Shown piece after piece: positions 36,974-46,618 of a DNA stretch of 64,000 nucleotides. Positions within the stretch are counted from its first letter, which is position 1; each line of letters starts with the position of its first letter. Below the pieces are notes generated by a model, which saw nothing but the letters and a program-made list of their open reading frames with translations, was not told the DNA's origin and ran no database searches. A program made the position numbers and the translations under genes. Source of the stretch: Achromobacter veterisilvae. GTDB taxonomy: Bacteria > Pseudomonadota > Gammaproteobacteria > Burkholderiales > Burkholderiaceae_B. The DNA lies in NCBI RefSeq assembly GCF_900496975.1, contig NZ_UFQC01000031.1, positions 1 to 64,000 of the forward strand, read 5' to 3'.

Positions 36974-39415
36974 TCAGACCAGGTTCAGCCAGACCCGCCG
37001 CATCGTCGGATCCTCGGGATCCGCGTCGTTGGTGAAACCCAGGCTGGTCATCAGCGCCAGCATGGGCCGGTTGCCCGAGAGCACCAGGCCGTCGATGTAT
37101 TCCAGGCCCTGTTCGCGCGCCGCGTCGATCAGGGCCGTCATCAACTGGCGGCCCAGGCCGCGCCGCTGCCAGTCGTCCCCGATCACCAGTGCGTACTCCG
37201 CCCCGCGTCCGTCCGGATTGCGCAGGTAGTGCGCGAACCCCACCAGCACCTCGCGCGGATGCCCGCGGTTGGCCGGGTTGGGCACCTGCGTGGCGGCCAC
37301 CAGGGCAAGTTCCCGGTGGTAGTCGACCTGGGTGTAGCGCGACACCATGCGCGGCGTGAGTTCGCGCATCATGGACACGAAGCGCATATAGCGCGAACGC
37401 TCGGACAGGCCGCGGATGAACTCCTGCAGCGGCTCGGCGTCCTCGGGGCGGATGGGCCGCAGGACCCAGGGGATGCCGTCCTCGAAGCGGCGCACCTGCA
37501 CCAGGCGGGCCGGATACGGGTGGATCGCCATGTGCGGATAGCCCGCGGCCTGGGGCGATTCGCAGCCCGGCTTCTCGGTCAGCCTCATCCGCAGGCCGCC
37601 GGCGCGCAGATGCGTTTCGCCCGCGTAGAGCGGATCGATGTCCAGGGTCTCGATGTCGGGCAGTTCCGAGACCAGCTCCGACACCAGCACCACGGCCTGT
37701 TGCAGCGCCTCGGCCGCCATGTGGCCGATGCGCGGAGCCAGCACCCGGCGCCAGAGCCGGCTGCGCTCGATCAACTGGCGGGCCAGGAAGCCGTTGAGCG
37801 GCGGCAGGTCGACGCCGCGGTCGGACAGGGACAGCACGGCGTCCGGCCCGCCCGCGCCGAAGCGGATGACCGGGCCGAATTGGGGATCGCGCCGGACCCG
37901 GATCGCCATGGGGCGGGATTCGGGTTCGGCGGCCGCGACGTCCGTGGGCATATCGCGCAGCGGCACGTAGAACAGGGCCAGCAGGGTCCGGATTTCGGAG
38001 CTGGTGAGTTCGCGCCGGCAATCGGCCCGCACCCGCGCCAGCACCTCGCGGGCGGCGGCCAGGTCGGGCACGTGGGTGGCGGGCTCGGGCGGCTGCGTCT
38101 GCAGCAGCAACTGCTGGTTGTAGTGATGGGTCGCCAGCACGCCGAAAGCGTCGGCGGCCGATTCGGGCGTGCGGAACGCCGAGGTGCCCGCGTCGTCCAG
38201 CATGCGCCGCAAGGGCCGCATGCCGGCGTCGCCCATGAAGCAGGTCACCACCGGCTTCTTCGCCTTGGGCGCGATCTGGGCCAGTTCGCGCGCCACGGCC
38301 GGCATGTCCGCCAGCGCGTCGGGCGCCAGCAGCACCAGCACGCCGTCCACGCCGGTGTCGTCCAGCACCGCGTCCAGGATGGCGCGGATGCGCTCCGGAG
38401 TCAGCGGCGTGTAGGTGATGACGGGATTGGCGCTGGCCGCGTCCGGCTCCAGCATGGCGGCCAGGGCGCGCTGGGTCGCGGGCGCGAGTTCCGCGCGAAG
38501 CACGGCCGCGTCGGGCCCGATCAGGTCCATGGCCAACTGGGGCGGCCCGCTGCCGTTGGAGATCAGCGCCACGCGCCGGCCCTTGGGCCGCCGCGTGTAG
38601 CCCAGCACCTTCACCGCCGAGAACAACTGCACGAAGTAGCGCACCCGCACCGCGCCGGCGCGGCGCAGGGCGGCATCGAAGATGGCGTCGCCGCTGTCGG
38701 TGTCGGGCCGGCCGGCCTTGAGCACGATCACTGGCTTGACGGAGGCGGCCGCGCGCAGCGTGCTCATGAATTCGCGGGCCGGGCCCACGTCTTCGAGGTA
38801 GAGCACGATACTGTCGGTGCGCGGGTCGCTGGCCAGGTAGTCCAGTACCTTGGGCAGGCCCACCACCGCTTCGTCGCCCAGCGACACGGCGGTGGAAAAG
38901 CCGATGTGCACGTCCTCGGCCCAGTCCATGACCGCGGCCATGATGGAGCGCGACTGCGCCAGCAGCGCCACGCGGCCGGCGCGCGCCAGCACCGGATGCT
39001 GGCTGAGATTCAGGCCCGCGTGCGGCCGCTGGGCGCCGAAAGAGCGCGGGCCCAGCAGTTCGCAGCGGTTTTCCTCGGCCCAGGCGCGGCACAGCGCCAG
39101 CGTGCCGCGCGGATAGGGATCGGGCAGTTCGTGCGGCAGCAGGATCACCGAGCGGGGCGACAGGGGCGACAGGCGGCGCAGCGTCTCCGGCAGGACCGCC
39201 GGCGACACGCAAACCAGGGCCAGATCAGGCCGCTCCCCCGCCGCCAGGCCCTGCAGGCTGTCCGGCAGGTCCGGCGCGGCGCCCACCTCGCACGCGACCA
39301 CCGTGGTTTTCGCCTTGAGCGCGGGCGACAGCGAACCCGTCGCCGGCAAGGGCCGGTCGGCGACGATCACCAGCGAACTGGGTTCGAACATCGGGGCGAG
39401 AGCGTGTCGCAGCAT
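36974..39415 (-). CDS. Acyl-CoA-synthetase-like protein fused to GNAT acetyltransferase (Pat-like)
   Basis: An 813-residue fusion. The ATG at 39415 (MLRHALAPMFEPSSL) is chosen; the extension to a TTG at 39475 overlaps a promoter-like stretch. Residues about 1-450 resemble the NDP-forming acyl-CoA synthetase alpha module (CoA-binding Rossmann, then VALLAQSRSIMAAVMDWA and PVIVLKAGRPDTDSGDAIF). Residues about 470-640 resemble the ATP-grasp-like beta module. A GNAT domain follows (about 655-800), with the acetyl-CoA loop QRRGLGRQL. Where true synthetases carry the phospho-histidine motif SHTGA after KAGR, this protein reads DSGDAIFDAA, so catalysis there is probably lost, as in Pat/YfiQ lysine acetyltransferases. 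The target protein is unknown; acetyl-CoA synthetase is the usual one. Confidence 0.85.
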   Translation of the reverse strand: MLRHALAPMFEPSSLVIVADRPLPATGSLSPALKAKTTVVACEVGAAPDLPDSLQGLAAGERPDLALVCVSPAVLPETLRRLSPLSPRSVILLPHELPDPYPRGTLALCRAWAEENRCELLGPRSFGAQRPHAGLNLSQHPVLARAGRVALLAQSRSIMAAVMDWAEDVHIGFSTAVSLGDEAVVGLPKVLDYLASDPRTDSIVLYLEDVGPAREFMSTLRAAASVKPVIVLKAGRPDTDSGDAIFDAALRRAGAVRVRYFVQLFSAVKVLGYTRRPKGRRVALISNGSGPPQLAMDLIGPDAAVLRAELAPATQRALAAMLEPDAASANPVITYTPLTPERIRAILDAVLDDTGVDGVLVLLAPDALADMPAVARELAQIAPKAKKPVVTCFMGDAGMRPLRRMLDDAGTSAFRTPESAADAFGVLATHHYNQQLLLQTQPPEPATHVPDLAAAREVLARVRADCRRELTSSEIRTLLALFYVPLRDMPTDVAAAEPESRPMAIRVRRDPQFGPVIRFGAGGPDAVLSLSDRGVDLPPLNGFLARQLIERSRLWRRVLAPRIGHMAAEALQQAVVLVSELVSELPDIETLDIDPLYAGETHLRAGGLRMRLTEKPGCESPQAAGYPHMAIHPYPARLVQVRRFEDGIPWVLRPIRPEDAEPLQEFIRGLSERSRYMRFVSMMRELTPRMVSRYTQVDYHRELALVAATQVPNPANRGHPREVLVGFAHYLRNPDGRGAEYALVIGDDWQRRGLGRQLMTALIDAAREQGLEYIDGLVLSGNRPMLALMTSLGFTNDADPEDPTMRRVWLNLV

Positions 39416-39547
39416 AGGGGTGGCGGGCCAGGGCGCGAGCCCTAATCTAAAATACCGTTCATCGTAACAAGACAAGCCCGCGATCCGCTTGACGCGGACA
39501 CAGCCCGACGCCGTTTTGTGGCGCCGCAGCCGCTATCATTGCCATCT

Positions 39548-40954
39548 ATGACCTCCAACGCCTCTTCCCCCATTCGTACCCGTTTCGCGCCTTCGCCCAC
39601 GGGTTTCCTGCACCTGGGCGGCGCCCGCACGGCGCTGTTCTCCTGGGCCTTCGCGCGCCACCACAAGGGCACCTTCGTCCTGCGCATCGAGGACACGGAC
39701 GTCGAGCGCTCGACGCCGGAGGCCGTGCAGGCCATCCTGGACAGCATGGACTGGCTGGGCATGCAGCCCGACGAAGGCCCCTTCTACCAGATGCAGCGCA
39801 TGGACCGCTACCGCGAAGTGGTCGCGCAGATGCTGGCCGCCGGCACCGCCTACCACTGCTACAGCACGCCCGAGGAAGTGGAAGCCATGCGCGAGGCCGC
39901 GCGCGCCCGCGGCGACAAGCCGCGCTACGACGGAACCTGGCGCCCGGAACCCGGCAAGACGCTGCCCGCCATCCCCGAGGGCCGCAAGCCCGTCGTGCGC
40001 TTCAAGAACCCGCAGGAAGGCGCCACCTCCTGGAACGACATGGTCAAGGGCACGATCAGCTTCGACAACGGCGAACTCGACGACCTGATCATCGCGCGCC
40101 CGGACGGCACCCCCACCTACAACTTCTGCGTCGTGGTCGACGACTGGGACATGGGCATCACCCACGTCCTGCGCGGCGACGACCACGTCAACAACACGCC
40201 GCGCCAGATCAACATCCTGCGCGCGCTCGGCGCCACCCTGCCCGAATACGGCCACGTGCCGATGATCCTGGGCCCGGACGGCGAAAAGCTGTCCAAGCGC
40301 CACGGCGCCGTCAACGTGATGGAGTACGACAACGAGGGCTACCTGCCCGAGGCGATGGTCAACTACCTGGCCCGCCTGGGCTGGAGCCATGGCGACGACG
40401 AACTCTTCAGCCGCGAGCAGCTCGTGTCGTGGTTCGACACCAAGCACCTGTCCAAGTCGGCGTCGCAGTGGGATCCGAAGAAGCTGAACTGGGTCAACGC
40501 CCACTACATCAAGCAGATGGACAACGCCGAACTGGCCGAACGCGTGGCGCCCCGCGTGGCGACGCGCGGCGGCCACCCGGAAAAGATCGACCTGCCGGGC
40601 GTCATGGGGCTGCTGAAGGACCGCGCCGAAACGCTGGAACAACTGGCCGACGGCGCCATGCTGTTCTGCGCCGAATTCAAAGGCGCGCCCGCGGAACTGG
40701 CGGAGCAGCACCTTACCGCCCCCGCCCGCGAAGCGCTGGCCGACTTCGCCCAGCGCGCCCAGGGGACCGACTGGACCCGCGAGGCGCTGTCGGCGCTGAT
40801 CAAGGCCGTGCTGGCGGACCGCGGCATGAAGATGCCGCAGTTGGCCATTCCGCTGCGCGTGGCCGTCACCGGCCAGACCCAGACCCCCGCCGTGGACGCG
40901 GTGCTGGCCCTGCTGGGCAAGGAAGCCGTGCTGAAGCGGCTGGCGGGGATCTGA
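39548..40954 (+). CDS. gltX: Glutamyl-tRNA synthetase
   Basis: A 468-residue class I synthetase. The start [19 protein letters not shown] at 39548 places the HIGH-like motif in [23 protein letters not shown] is the KMSKS loop. [13 protein letters not shown] and [13 protein letters not shown] are further hallmarks. Length is normal. No strong ribosome site is seen before the ATG. The region behind it holds an unusual repeat cluster. Confidence 0.97.
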   Translation: MTSNASSPIRTRFAPSPTGFLHLGGARTALFSWAFARHHKGTFVLRIEDTDVERSTPEAVQAILDSMDWLGMQPDEGPFYQMQRMDRYREVVAQMLAAGTAYHCYSTPEEVEAMREAARARGDKPRYDGTWRPEPGKTLPAIPEGRKPVVRFKNPQEGATSWNDMVKGTISFDNGELDDLIIARPDGTPTYNFCVVVDDWDMGITHVLRGDDHVNNTPRQINILRALGATLPEYGHVPMILGPDGEKLSKRHGAVNVMEYDNEGYLPEAMVNYLARLGWSHGDDELFSREQLVSWFDTKHLSKSASQWDPKKLNWVNAHYIKQMDNAELAERVAPRVATRGGHPEKIDLPGVMGLLKDRAETLEQLADGAMLFCAEFKGAPAELAEQHLTAPAREALADFAQRAQGTDWTREALSALIKAVLADRGMKMPQLAIPLRVAVTGQTQTPAVDAVLALLGKEAVLKRLAGI

Positions 40955-40969
40955 GTTTTTTTTGGGGGG

Positions 40970-41130
40970 GTGTCAGACACCCGGGTAGGCCTGCTTCAGC
41001 CCGGCGGGCGTCTCGTACGGGTGTCTGACACCTGGCACGCGCCTGTGTCTGACACTTGGCGCACGTCTGTGTCTGACACCCGTACGAGACGCCCGCCAAT
41101 GCCGACAGGTGCCTCACGGGTGTCTGACAC
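40970..41130. repeat. Cluster of GTGTCTGACAC repeats between convergent gltX and the MFS gene
   Basis: Five copies of the near-palindrome GTGT(C/T-centre)GACAC lie at 40970-40980 (opposite orientation), 41021-41031, 41045-41055, 41069-41079 and 41120-41130. Two of them sit in 29-base inverted arms, 41003-41031 and 41069-41097, which match at 28 of 29 positions. The whole gap between gltX and the convergent transporter is made of this material. No gene fits here. Confidence 0.85.
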
Positions 41131-41141
41131 CCCCCAAGACG

Positions 41142-42341
41142 TCAACCCCCCCCCACCCTCGGCCGCGCCTTCAACGCCCGGGCGAAGAACGCGCCCAGGA
41201 GCGGCAGCATCACGGCCGACCCGCCGAACAGCGCGGGCGCCCCGATTTCATCGACCACCGCGCCCGCCAGGGCCACGCCGGCCGCCTGGCCCATGAACAG
41301 GCAGGACGCGAACCAGGCGATCGCCGTGCCGCGCGCCGACGGCACCATCTGCGTGGCGTTCGTCTGCAGGGTGGCGTGCAGCAGGTAGTAGCCGAAGCCG
41401 GCCAGCACGCTCGCCAGCAGGCTCCACATCCAGACGGGCCCCAGCAGGTAGGACAGGAACGCCACGCCCAGGACTAGCCCCCCAGCGACGGCCAGGCCGC
41501 GTTCGCCCAGGCGCTTGAGGATGCGGCCGGCCACCACCGTATAGATCAGGCCGCCCACGGCGTAGACGGCCACCAGCGCGCCCGCGGCGGTCAGCGAAAT
41601 GCCGAAACGCTCGTGCAGGTAGGACGGCGCGAAAGCCAGGGCGCCGAAGACCAGCAGGCCTTCGACGAAGACGGTCGCCAGCACCACGCGCGCCCAGGGC
41701 GTGCCCAGCACCAGCCGCGCCTGCGCCACGAAGCCCTGCCTCGCGGCGCCCGGATCCACGCGCCCCAGGCCCGAGGCGCGCTGGCGGCGCACTTCCATGA
41801 GCAGGAGCACGCCGACGGCGAGGTAGCCGCAGACCAGCGCGGCGAAGGCCCAGCGCCAGCCCACCGTATCGGCGAAGAGGCCGCCGGCCAGTTGGCCCGC
41901 CGACATGCCCAGGATGGTGCCGGTCAGGAAGCGCGCGAGCGTCGCCTGGCGGCGCTCGTACGGGACGTTGTCGCCGATCCAGGCCATCGACAGCGGCACG
42001 ATGCCCGCCCCCGCCGCGCCCGACAGGACCCGGCAGAACACCAGCACGTCCAGGGATCCGGCCATCACGGCCCCCGCGCTGCCCAGCGCGCAGGCGAAGG
42101 TCGCCACGCTGACGACGCGGTACTTGCCGTAGCGGTCGCCCAGCGGGCCGAAGAACATCTGCAGCACGCCGTAGGCCACGGCGAACGCGGTCACCGCGCG
42201 CGCGGCCTGGCCCGTGGTGGTGCCGAACTCCGCCGCCAATTGCGGCAACATGGGGTCACAGATGCGGAACGCGCTGGCGCTGACGAAGGCGGCCAGGGCA
42301 AGCAGCGCGATCGCGCGGGCTTCGGAAGACAGGGCGGGCAT
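41142..42341 (-). CDS. MFS transporter (YnfM/AraJ-like drug-resistance type)
   Basis: A 399-residue major facilitator with 12 hydrophobic helices. The loop 2-3 motif GPLGDRYGKYRVVSV and the mid-helix-5 stretch GTILGMSAGQLAGGL fit the DHA1 family. The ATG at 42341 opens directly before the first helix. It is convergent with gltX. Substrate unknown; drug or sugar efflux are the family roles. Confidence 0.88.
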   Translation of the reverse strand: MPALSSEARAIALLALAAFVSASAFRICDPMLPQLAAEFGTTTGQAARAVTAFAVAYGVLQMFFGPLGDRYGKYRVVSVATFACALGSAGAVMAGSLDVLVFCRVLSGAAGAGIVPLSMAWIGDNVPYERRQATLARFLTGTILGMSAGQLAGGLFADTVGWRWAFAALVCGYLAVGVLLLMEVRRQRASGLGRVDPGAARQGFVAQARLVLGTPWARVVLATVFVEGLLVFGALAFAPSYLHERFGISLTAAGALVAVYAVGGLIYTVVAGRILKRLGERGLAVAGGLVLGVAFLSYLLGPVWMWSLLASVLAGFGYYLLHATLQTNATQMVPSARGTAIAWFASCLFMGQAAGVALAGAVVDEIGAPALFGGSAVMLPLLGAFFARALKARPRVGGG

Positions 42342-42436
42342 GGATTACCGGCGGCAAGGGTGGGGACGAAGACCGCACCTTACCGCAGCCCGGCCGTCTT
42401 GGCGAAACCGCCAGGCGGAGCGTCCGCCCTGCGCGG

Positions 42437-42943
42437 CTAGTATGGCAGGCGGTAGCCCGCCGGCATGCGGCGGGCGGTCATGAGCTGGCCGCCGCTTTTC
42501 AGTTCGCGCAGCGTCAGCCTGGCCTGCTCGACCTTTTCGACGCGATAGCGGTTGAGATAGATCGGATCGTTGGCGTCGACGGGCTCGCCGGCGGATTTGG
42601 TGGTCTGCATCGTGTAGATGCCGTCCGCCACCGTCCAGCAACCCGTCTCGCGCAGCGCGGGACGGGTCTTGCGGCCGATCTTCAACAGGGATTCGTAGGC
42701 CATCGTGCCATCGGCGGACAGCACGATCAGCGATTGCAGATCGCCGCTGACGTCGCGCGGACGGGTGTTCGACAGCCACGTGCCGATCATCGGGTCGCCG
42801 CTCCTGGCGGGCACGCATGCCGCCGGCTTGGGCGGTTCCGCGGGCCGGACCTCGGTGATGGCGGCGGGCTTCCTGGCGGCGCAGCCGGCCAGGACCAGAA
42901 CGGCGCAGGCGATGCCGGCCGAACGCAAATACACACTGCTCAT
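42437..42943 (-). CDS. Small hypothetical lipoprotein
   Basis: A 168-residue protein starting with a lipoprotein signal: hydrophobic IACAVLVLAG then the lipid-attachment Cys21 (LAGC). AGGAA lies 4 nt before the ATG. Then come a Pro-rich linker and a compact domain with IGTWLSNTRPRDVSG, SADGTMAYES and CWTVADGIYTM, which looks like a lipocalin-like or META-like beta fold. The family is not recognised. It is a single gene between the MFS carrier and the LysR regulator. Confidence 0.75.
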   Translation of the reverse strand: MSSVYLRSAGIACAVLVLAGCAARKPAAITEVRPAEPPKPAACVPARSGDPMIGTWLSNTRPRDVSGDLQSLIVLSADGTMAYESLLKIGRKTRPALRETGCWTVADGIYTMQTTKSAGEPVDANDPIYLNRYRVEKVEQARLTLRELKSGGQLMTARRMPAGYRLPY

Positions 42944-43132
42944 GACTTCCTCAACACGTCTGTCGACGCGCCGCGCCGATCACACCGGCGCCCTCTTCGC
43001 GCAGCAAACATTCCGCACTCTAAAGAGCCGCCAGGGAAGAATCAACGGCGATCCGCGCGGTGTGCAATTGCGCAACAGTCCGCGCGGGAAAGAACCGGCT
43101 TTAGCGCCGGAAACCGCAAAAATGCGTTGGTT

Positions 43133-44032
43133 TCAAGCGACACCGCGGCCGCTGCGCAGCGCCTTCGCCCGCAGCATTTCCTCCATGCGCGCGGCGGCCG
43201 GAGACAGGCTGCGGCCCGCCAGGCGGGTGATGCCCAGTTCGCGCTCGATGCGCGGCCGCGACAGCGGCACGAACGCCAGCCCGGGCGAGTCCGGCGGCAC
43301 GCCCAATCGGGCCAGCACCGTCACGCCCACTCCGCGCTCCAGCATCGCCAGCAGCGACATCATGTTGGAGACGAACACCTGCCGGTCCAACATGAAGGCC
43401 GCCTGCGGGTAGCCGGCAAGCTGGCGGTGCGCCATCGTGCCCACCAGCGGCAGGCCGGCGATTTCGCGCCAGGTGACGGACTTGCGCCCCGCCAGCGGAT
43501 GGCCGCGGTGGCAGACCAGCCCGAAGGCGTCGCGCAGCAGGGGCTCGAACGACAGCCGGCGGTCCTGCGACACCGGGCTGCACACGCCCAGCTCGACCTC
43601 GCCCGCCAGCACCATGCGCTCGACGCCCTCGGAGTTGTCGTCGAACAGCCGCAAGGCCACCGCCGGATAGCGCTCGCGGTACGCGGCCACCAGCTCGGGC
43701 AGCCAATGCGTGGCCACCGTCGCGACCGAGGCCATGGTCAGGGTGCCCGCGCCGTTGCTGGCAAGCCCCGCGAGCGCGCCGGCCACGCGGTCGTGATGCT
43801 CGACCAGTTCGCGCGCCAGCGGCAGGCAGTCCTGGCCGAAACGCGTCAGCGTGTTGCGGTTGCCGCGCTCGAACAGCGGCTGGCCCAGCCGCTGCTCCAT
43901 TTCGCGGATGGACAGGGACAGCGCCGGCTGCGAGCGGAACGCGCGGGCGGCCGCGGCGCGGAAACTGCGCAACTCGGCCACCAGCAGGAAATGGCGGTAG
44001 TGCGCGATCGACAGGTCGGGCTGGGAGGGCAT
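43133..44032 (-). CDS. LysR-family transcriptional regulator
   Basis: A 299-residue regulator. The start MPSQPDLSIAHYRHF at 44032 is preferred to the ATG at 44092 because the HTH then begins at the usual place: HYRHFLLVAELRSFRAAAAR, SQPALSLSIREMEQRLG and LFERGNRN. The co-inducer domain occupies about 95-290. It is divergent from an alpha/beta hydrolase and a Bug-family binding protein 87 bp away, so it probably controls them. Confidence 0.9.
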   Translation of the reverse strand: MPSQPDLSIAHYRHFLLVAELRSFRAAAARAFRSQPALSLSIREMEQRLGQPLFERGNRNTLTRFGQDCLPLARELVEHHDRVAGALAGLASNGAGTLTMASVATVATHWLPELVAAYRERYPAVALRLFDDNSEGVERMVLAGEVELGVCSPVSQDRRLSFEPLLRDAFGLVCHRGHPLAGRKSVTWREIAGLPLVGTMAHRQLAGYPQAAFMLDRQVFVSNMMSLLAMLERGVGVTVLARLGVPPDSPGLAFVPLSRPRIERELGITRLAGRSLSPAAARMEEMLRAKALRSGRGVA

Positions 44033-44118
44033 GCGCTGCGGTGTATTTGGAAAGCTTATCGAAGCATTGGAAAAATAAAGTTTTCTGATCATAGGCCGGC
44101 ACTTAAGATGGCCGCAAT

Positions 44119-44967
44119 ATGAATGCCGCCGCCCCTGCTCCCGCCCTCCTCGACGCCAGCGCCGATCCGCTGGACTTCAGCCTGGCCGACAGGCTGCCCG
44201 CCCGCGCCGCCGGCCGCGGCCGGCTGCTGATCGGCGCGCCGCCGCGGGACGGCCGGCCGGGCCTGCTGTTCGTGCCGGGGGCGTACCACGGCGCCTGGTG
44301 CTACGCGCATTACCTGGCCTACTTCGCCGCCGCCGGCCTGGCCTGCGCGGCCCTGGACGTGCGCGGCCATGGCGCGCTGCCGCAGGACGCGGCCTTTGCG
44401 TCCGCGACCATCGCCGACCTGGGCCGCGACGTGGCCGACGCGCTGGACGCGCTGCAAGCGCCGTCTGTCGTGGTCGGCCACAGCATGGGCGCGCTGCCGG
44501 CCCTGCTGGCCGCGCGCCAGTGCCCGGTGGCCGGCGTGGTGCTGCTGGCGCCCTCGCCTCCCGGCGACCTGCCGGGCGCGCTGGCCCTGCCCCCGGTGCC
44601 CGACGCCGCGCCCCGCGCCGCGCCCGGCGCCGCCGAGATCCGCGCCCGCTTCCTGGCGACGGCGCCCGGCCGCGACGTCGGCGCGGTTTCCCGGCGCCTG
44701 TGCGCCGAAAGCCCGCAGGTGCTCAACGACCGCTACCTGCTGCGCGTGGCGGTCGGCGCCGCCCCCCTCGGCGCGCCCGGCCTGTGCCTGGAGGCCGGCC
44801 TGGACACCCATGACCGGCATCCGCCCGGACAGGACCTGGCGATCGCTCGCCGCTACGGTTTTTCCCACGCCGTGCTTGCCGGGCAGCCGCACTGCATGAT
44901 GTACGCGGACAACTGGCAAGCCAGCGCCGGCGCCATCCTGGAATGGCATCGGGCGCAATTCGGCTGA
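44119..44967 (+). CDS. Alpha/beta hydrolase
   Basis: A 282-residue cytoplasmic hydrolase. The oxyanion region is LLFVPGAYHGAWCYAHY, the nucleophile elbow VVGHSMGALPAL and the C-terminal histidine lies in GQPHCMMYADNW. There is a Pro/Ala-rich cap near 150-180. No specific substrate can be named. It is divergent from a LysR regulator and 46 bp ahead of a Bug-type solute-binding protein, suggesting catabolism of an ester or lactone brought in by that system. Confidence 0.85.
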   Translation: MNAAAPAPALLDASADPLDFSLADRLPARAAGRGRLLIGAPPRDGRPGLLFVPGAYHGAWCYAHYLAYFAAAGLACAALDVRGHGALPQDAAFASATIADLGRDVADALDALQAPSVVVGHSMGALPALLAARQCPVAGVVLLAPSPPGDLPGALALPPVPDAAPRAAPGAAEIRARFLATAPGRDVGAVSRRLCAESPQVLNDRYLLRVAVGAAPLGAPGLCLEAGLDTHDRHPPGQDLAIARRYGFSHAVLAGQPHCMMYADNWQASAGAILEWHRAQFG

Positions 44968-45013
44968 CAACGACAACAGCGCAACCGCGCAAGAACGCAA
45001 CCAGGAGACAAGC

Positions 45014-45979
45014 ATGTCCATTTCCCGACGACTCCGCCCGGCGCTGATCGGCGCCGGCCTGCTGCTGGCCGCCACGGCGCAGGCCGCCGGCTGGCCCGAG
45101 AAACCCGTGACCCTCATCGTGCCGTCGGCGGCCGGCGGCGCGGCCGACCTGACCGCGCGCACCTTCGCCCAGTACCTGGGCGAGCAGACCGGCCAGACCG
45201 TCGTCGTCGAGGACCGCCCCGGCGCGGGCGGCATCGTCGGCACCAACGCCGCCCGCAACGCGGCGCCGGACGGCTATACGTTCCTGCTGTCCACGAACTC
45301 CACCCATGCCGCCAACCAGTTCCTGTACAAGAGCCTGCCCTATGACGCGCAAAAGGACTTCCGGCAGGTCGGCCTGCTGGGCACCTTCGGCACGGTCGGC
45401 GTGGTGGCGCCGGGCAGCCCGTACCGCACGGTGCCCGAGCTGGTGGACTACGCCAAAAAGCATCCCGGCGAGGTCTTCTTCGGCTACTACAGTTCGTCCT
45501 CGCAAGTGCCGTCCGAACTGTTCAAGCAGCGCGCGGGCATCGAGATCAGCGGCGCCGCTTACAAGAACATCACGCAGATCATCACCGACCTGCGCGGCAA
45601 GCAGATCAGCTTCGCCTTCGTGGACTACCTCACGGCCATGGGCCAGATCGACGGCAAGGGGCTGATCCCCATCGCCGTCACGGGCGCGCAGCCGCAGGCG
45701 GCCTGGCCCGACGTGCCGACCATGGCGACCTACTATCCGGATTTCGTCGTGGCCGGCTGGCTGGGCCTGTCCGCCCCGGCGGGCACGCCCCCGGACATCG
45801 TGGCGAAGATGAACGCCCACCTGCAGTCGGCGGTCAAGGACGAAGCCACCGCGAAGAAGCTGCGCGCGCTGGGGCTGACGCCCGAATCGATGGACGTGGC
45901 GCGCTTCGACGCCTTCGTGAAGGAAGACACGGCGCGCTGGAAGGAATGGATCCGCATCTCGGGCATCCAGCCCCAATAA
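45014..45979 (+). CDS. Bug-family tripartite tricarboxylate transporter receptor (TctC-like)
   Basis: A 321-residue periplasmic binding protein. Signal peptide 1-24 (LIGAGLLLAATAQAA), then WPEKPVTLIVPSAAGGAADL, VVVEDRPGAGGIVGTNAARN and ADVPTM-like VPTMATYYPDFVV, all Bug signatures. AGGAG lies 6 nt before the ATG. The family is hugely expanded in Bordetella and relatives. No TctA/TctB genes lie nearby, so it must share membrane partners elsewhere. Confidence 0.93.
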   Translation: MSISRRLRPALIGAGLLLAATAQAAGWPEKPVTLIVPSAAGGAADLTARTFAQYLGEQTGQTVVVEDRPGAGGIVGTNAARNAAPDGYTFLLSTNSTHAANQFLYKSLPYDAQKDFRQVGLLGTFGTVGVVAPGSPYRTVPELVDYAKKHPGEVFFGYYSSSSQVPSELFKQRAGIEISGAAYKNITQIITDLRGKQISFAFVDYLTAMGQIDGKGLIPIAVTGAQPQAAWPDVPTMATYYPDFVVAGWLGLSAPAGTPPDIVAKMNAHLQSAVKDEATAKKLRALGLTPESMDVARFDAFVKEDTARWKEWIRISGIQPQ

Positions 45980-45996
45980 GCGGCCCGTCCCTTTCC

Positions 45997-46034
45997 GCGC
46001 GCCTCCCTTCTATATAGATAGAGGAGAAGCGCGC
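45997..46034. terminator. Hairpin between convergent Bug and Lrp genes
   Basis: Outer arms GCGCGC and an inner TCTAT/ATAGA plus CTCC/GGAG stem can form a long, slightly bulged hairpin between the two stops. T-runs are absent, so a bidirectional 3' barrier is inferred only. Confidence 0.35.
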
Positions 46035-46040
46035 GCGCCG

Positions 46041-46490
46041 CTACAGCGGCAGGCGCTGCTCGTGCTTGATCTCGCGCAGCGCCACGATGGTGCGCGTCTG
46101 GCGGATGCCCGGCATGTTGAAGAGAAACCGGTGCAGGAAGCGGTCGTAGGCCTCGGGGCTTTCCACCAGGATCTTCAAGAGGAAGTCCGAATCCCCGGTG
46201 ACCGCATAGCATTCCAGGATCTCGGGCGCGTCGCGCACCGACCGCTCGAAGTTCTCGACCGTGTTCGCGGAATGCCGTTCCAGGCTGATCTGGGCGAACA
46301 TGCAGCCCAGCCCCACCTTGCTGCGGTCCACCTGCGCGCTGTACCCCTGAATCACCCCGCTGGCCTCCATCGCCTTCACCCGCCGCCACACCGGCGCGGC
46401 CGACAGGCCGACCTTCTCCGACAGTTGCTGCGCCGAAGCCCGGCCGTCCTCCTGCAAGGCCTTGAGGATGCCGATATCGGTCTTGTCCAT
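46041..46490 (-). CDS. Lrp/AsnC-family transcriptional regulator
   Basis: A 149-residue regulator. HTH at about 5-55 (IGILKALQEDGRASAQQLSE, VGLSAAPVWRRVKAME), then the RAM ligand-binding domain with CYAVTGDSDFLLKILV. GGAG lies 8 nt before the ATG. It is divergent from the indolepyruvate oxidoreductase gene, a common pairing in which the regulator senses an amino acid and controls its breakdown. Confidence 0.93.
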   Translation of the reverse strand: MDKTDIGILKALQEDGRASAQQLSEKVGLSAAPVWRRVKAMEASGVIQGYSAQVDRSKVGLGCMFAQISLERHSANTVENFERSVRDAPEILECYAVTGDSDFLLKILVESPEAYDRFLHRFLFNMPGIRQTRTIVALREIKHEQRLPL

Positions 46491-46618
46491 CTCTTAGTCT
46501 CCTGGTTTTGTTCAACACGAAACGTTTATTTCGAATTATAGGGATAGCACGATCCAAAAACGCAATAAACCTGATCCCTCGCGAACCTATCATGGTGCCG
46601 AAACCAGGAGTATTTACC

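Noticed and set aside
40970-41130. Repeat cluster after gltX as a CRISPR array
   Set aside because: Repeats are only 11 bases, uneven in spacing and orientation, and no cas genes are present.
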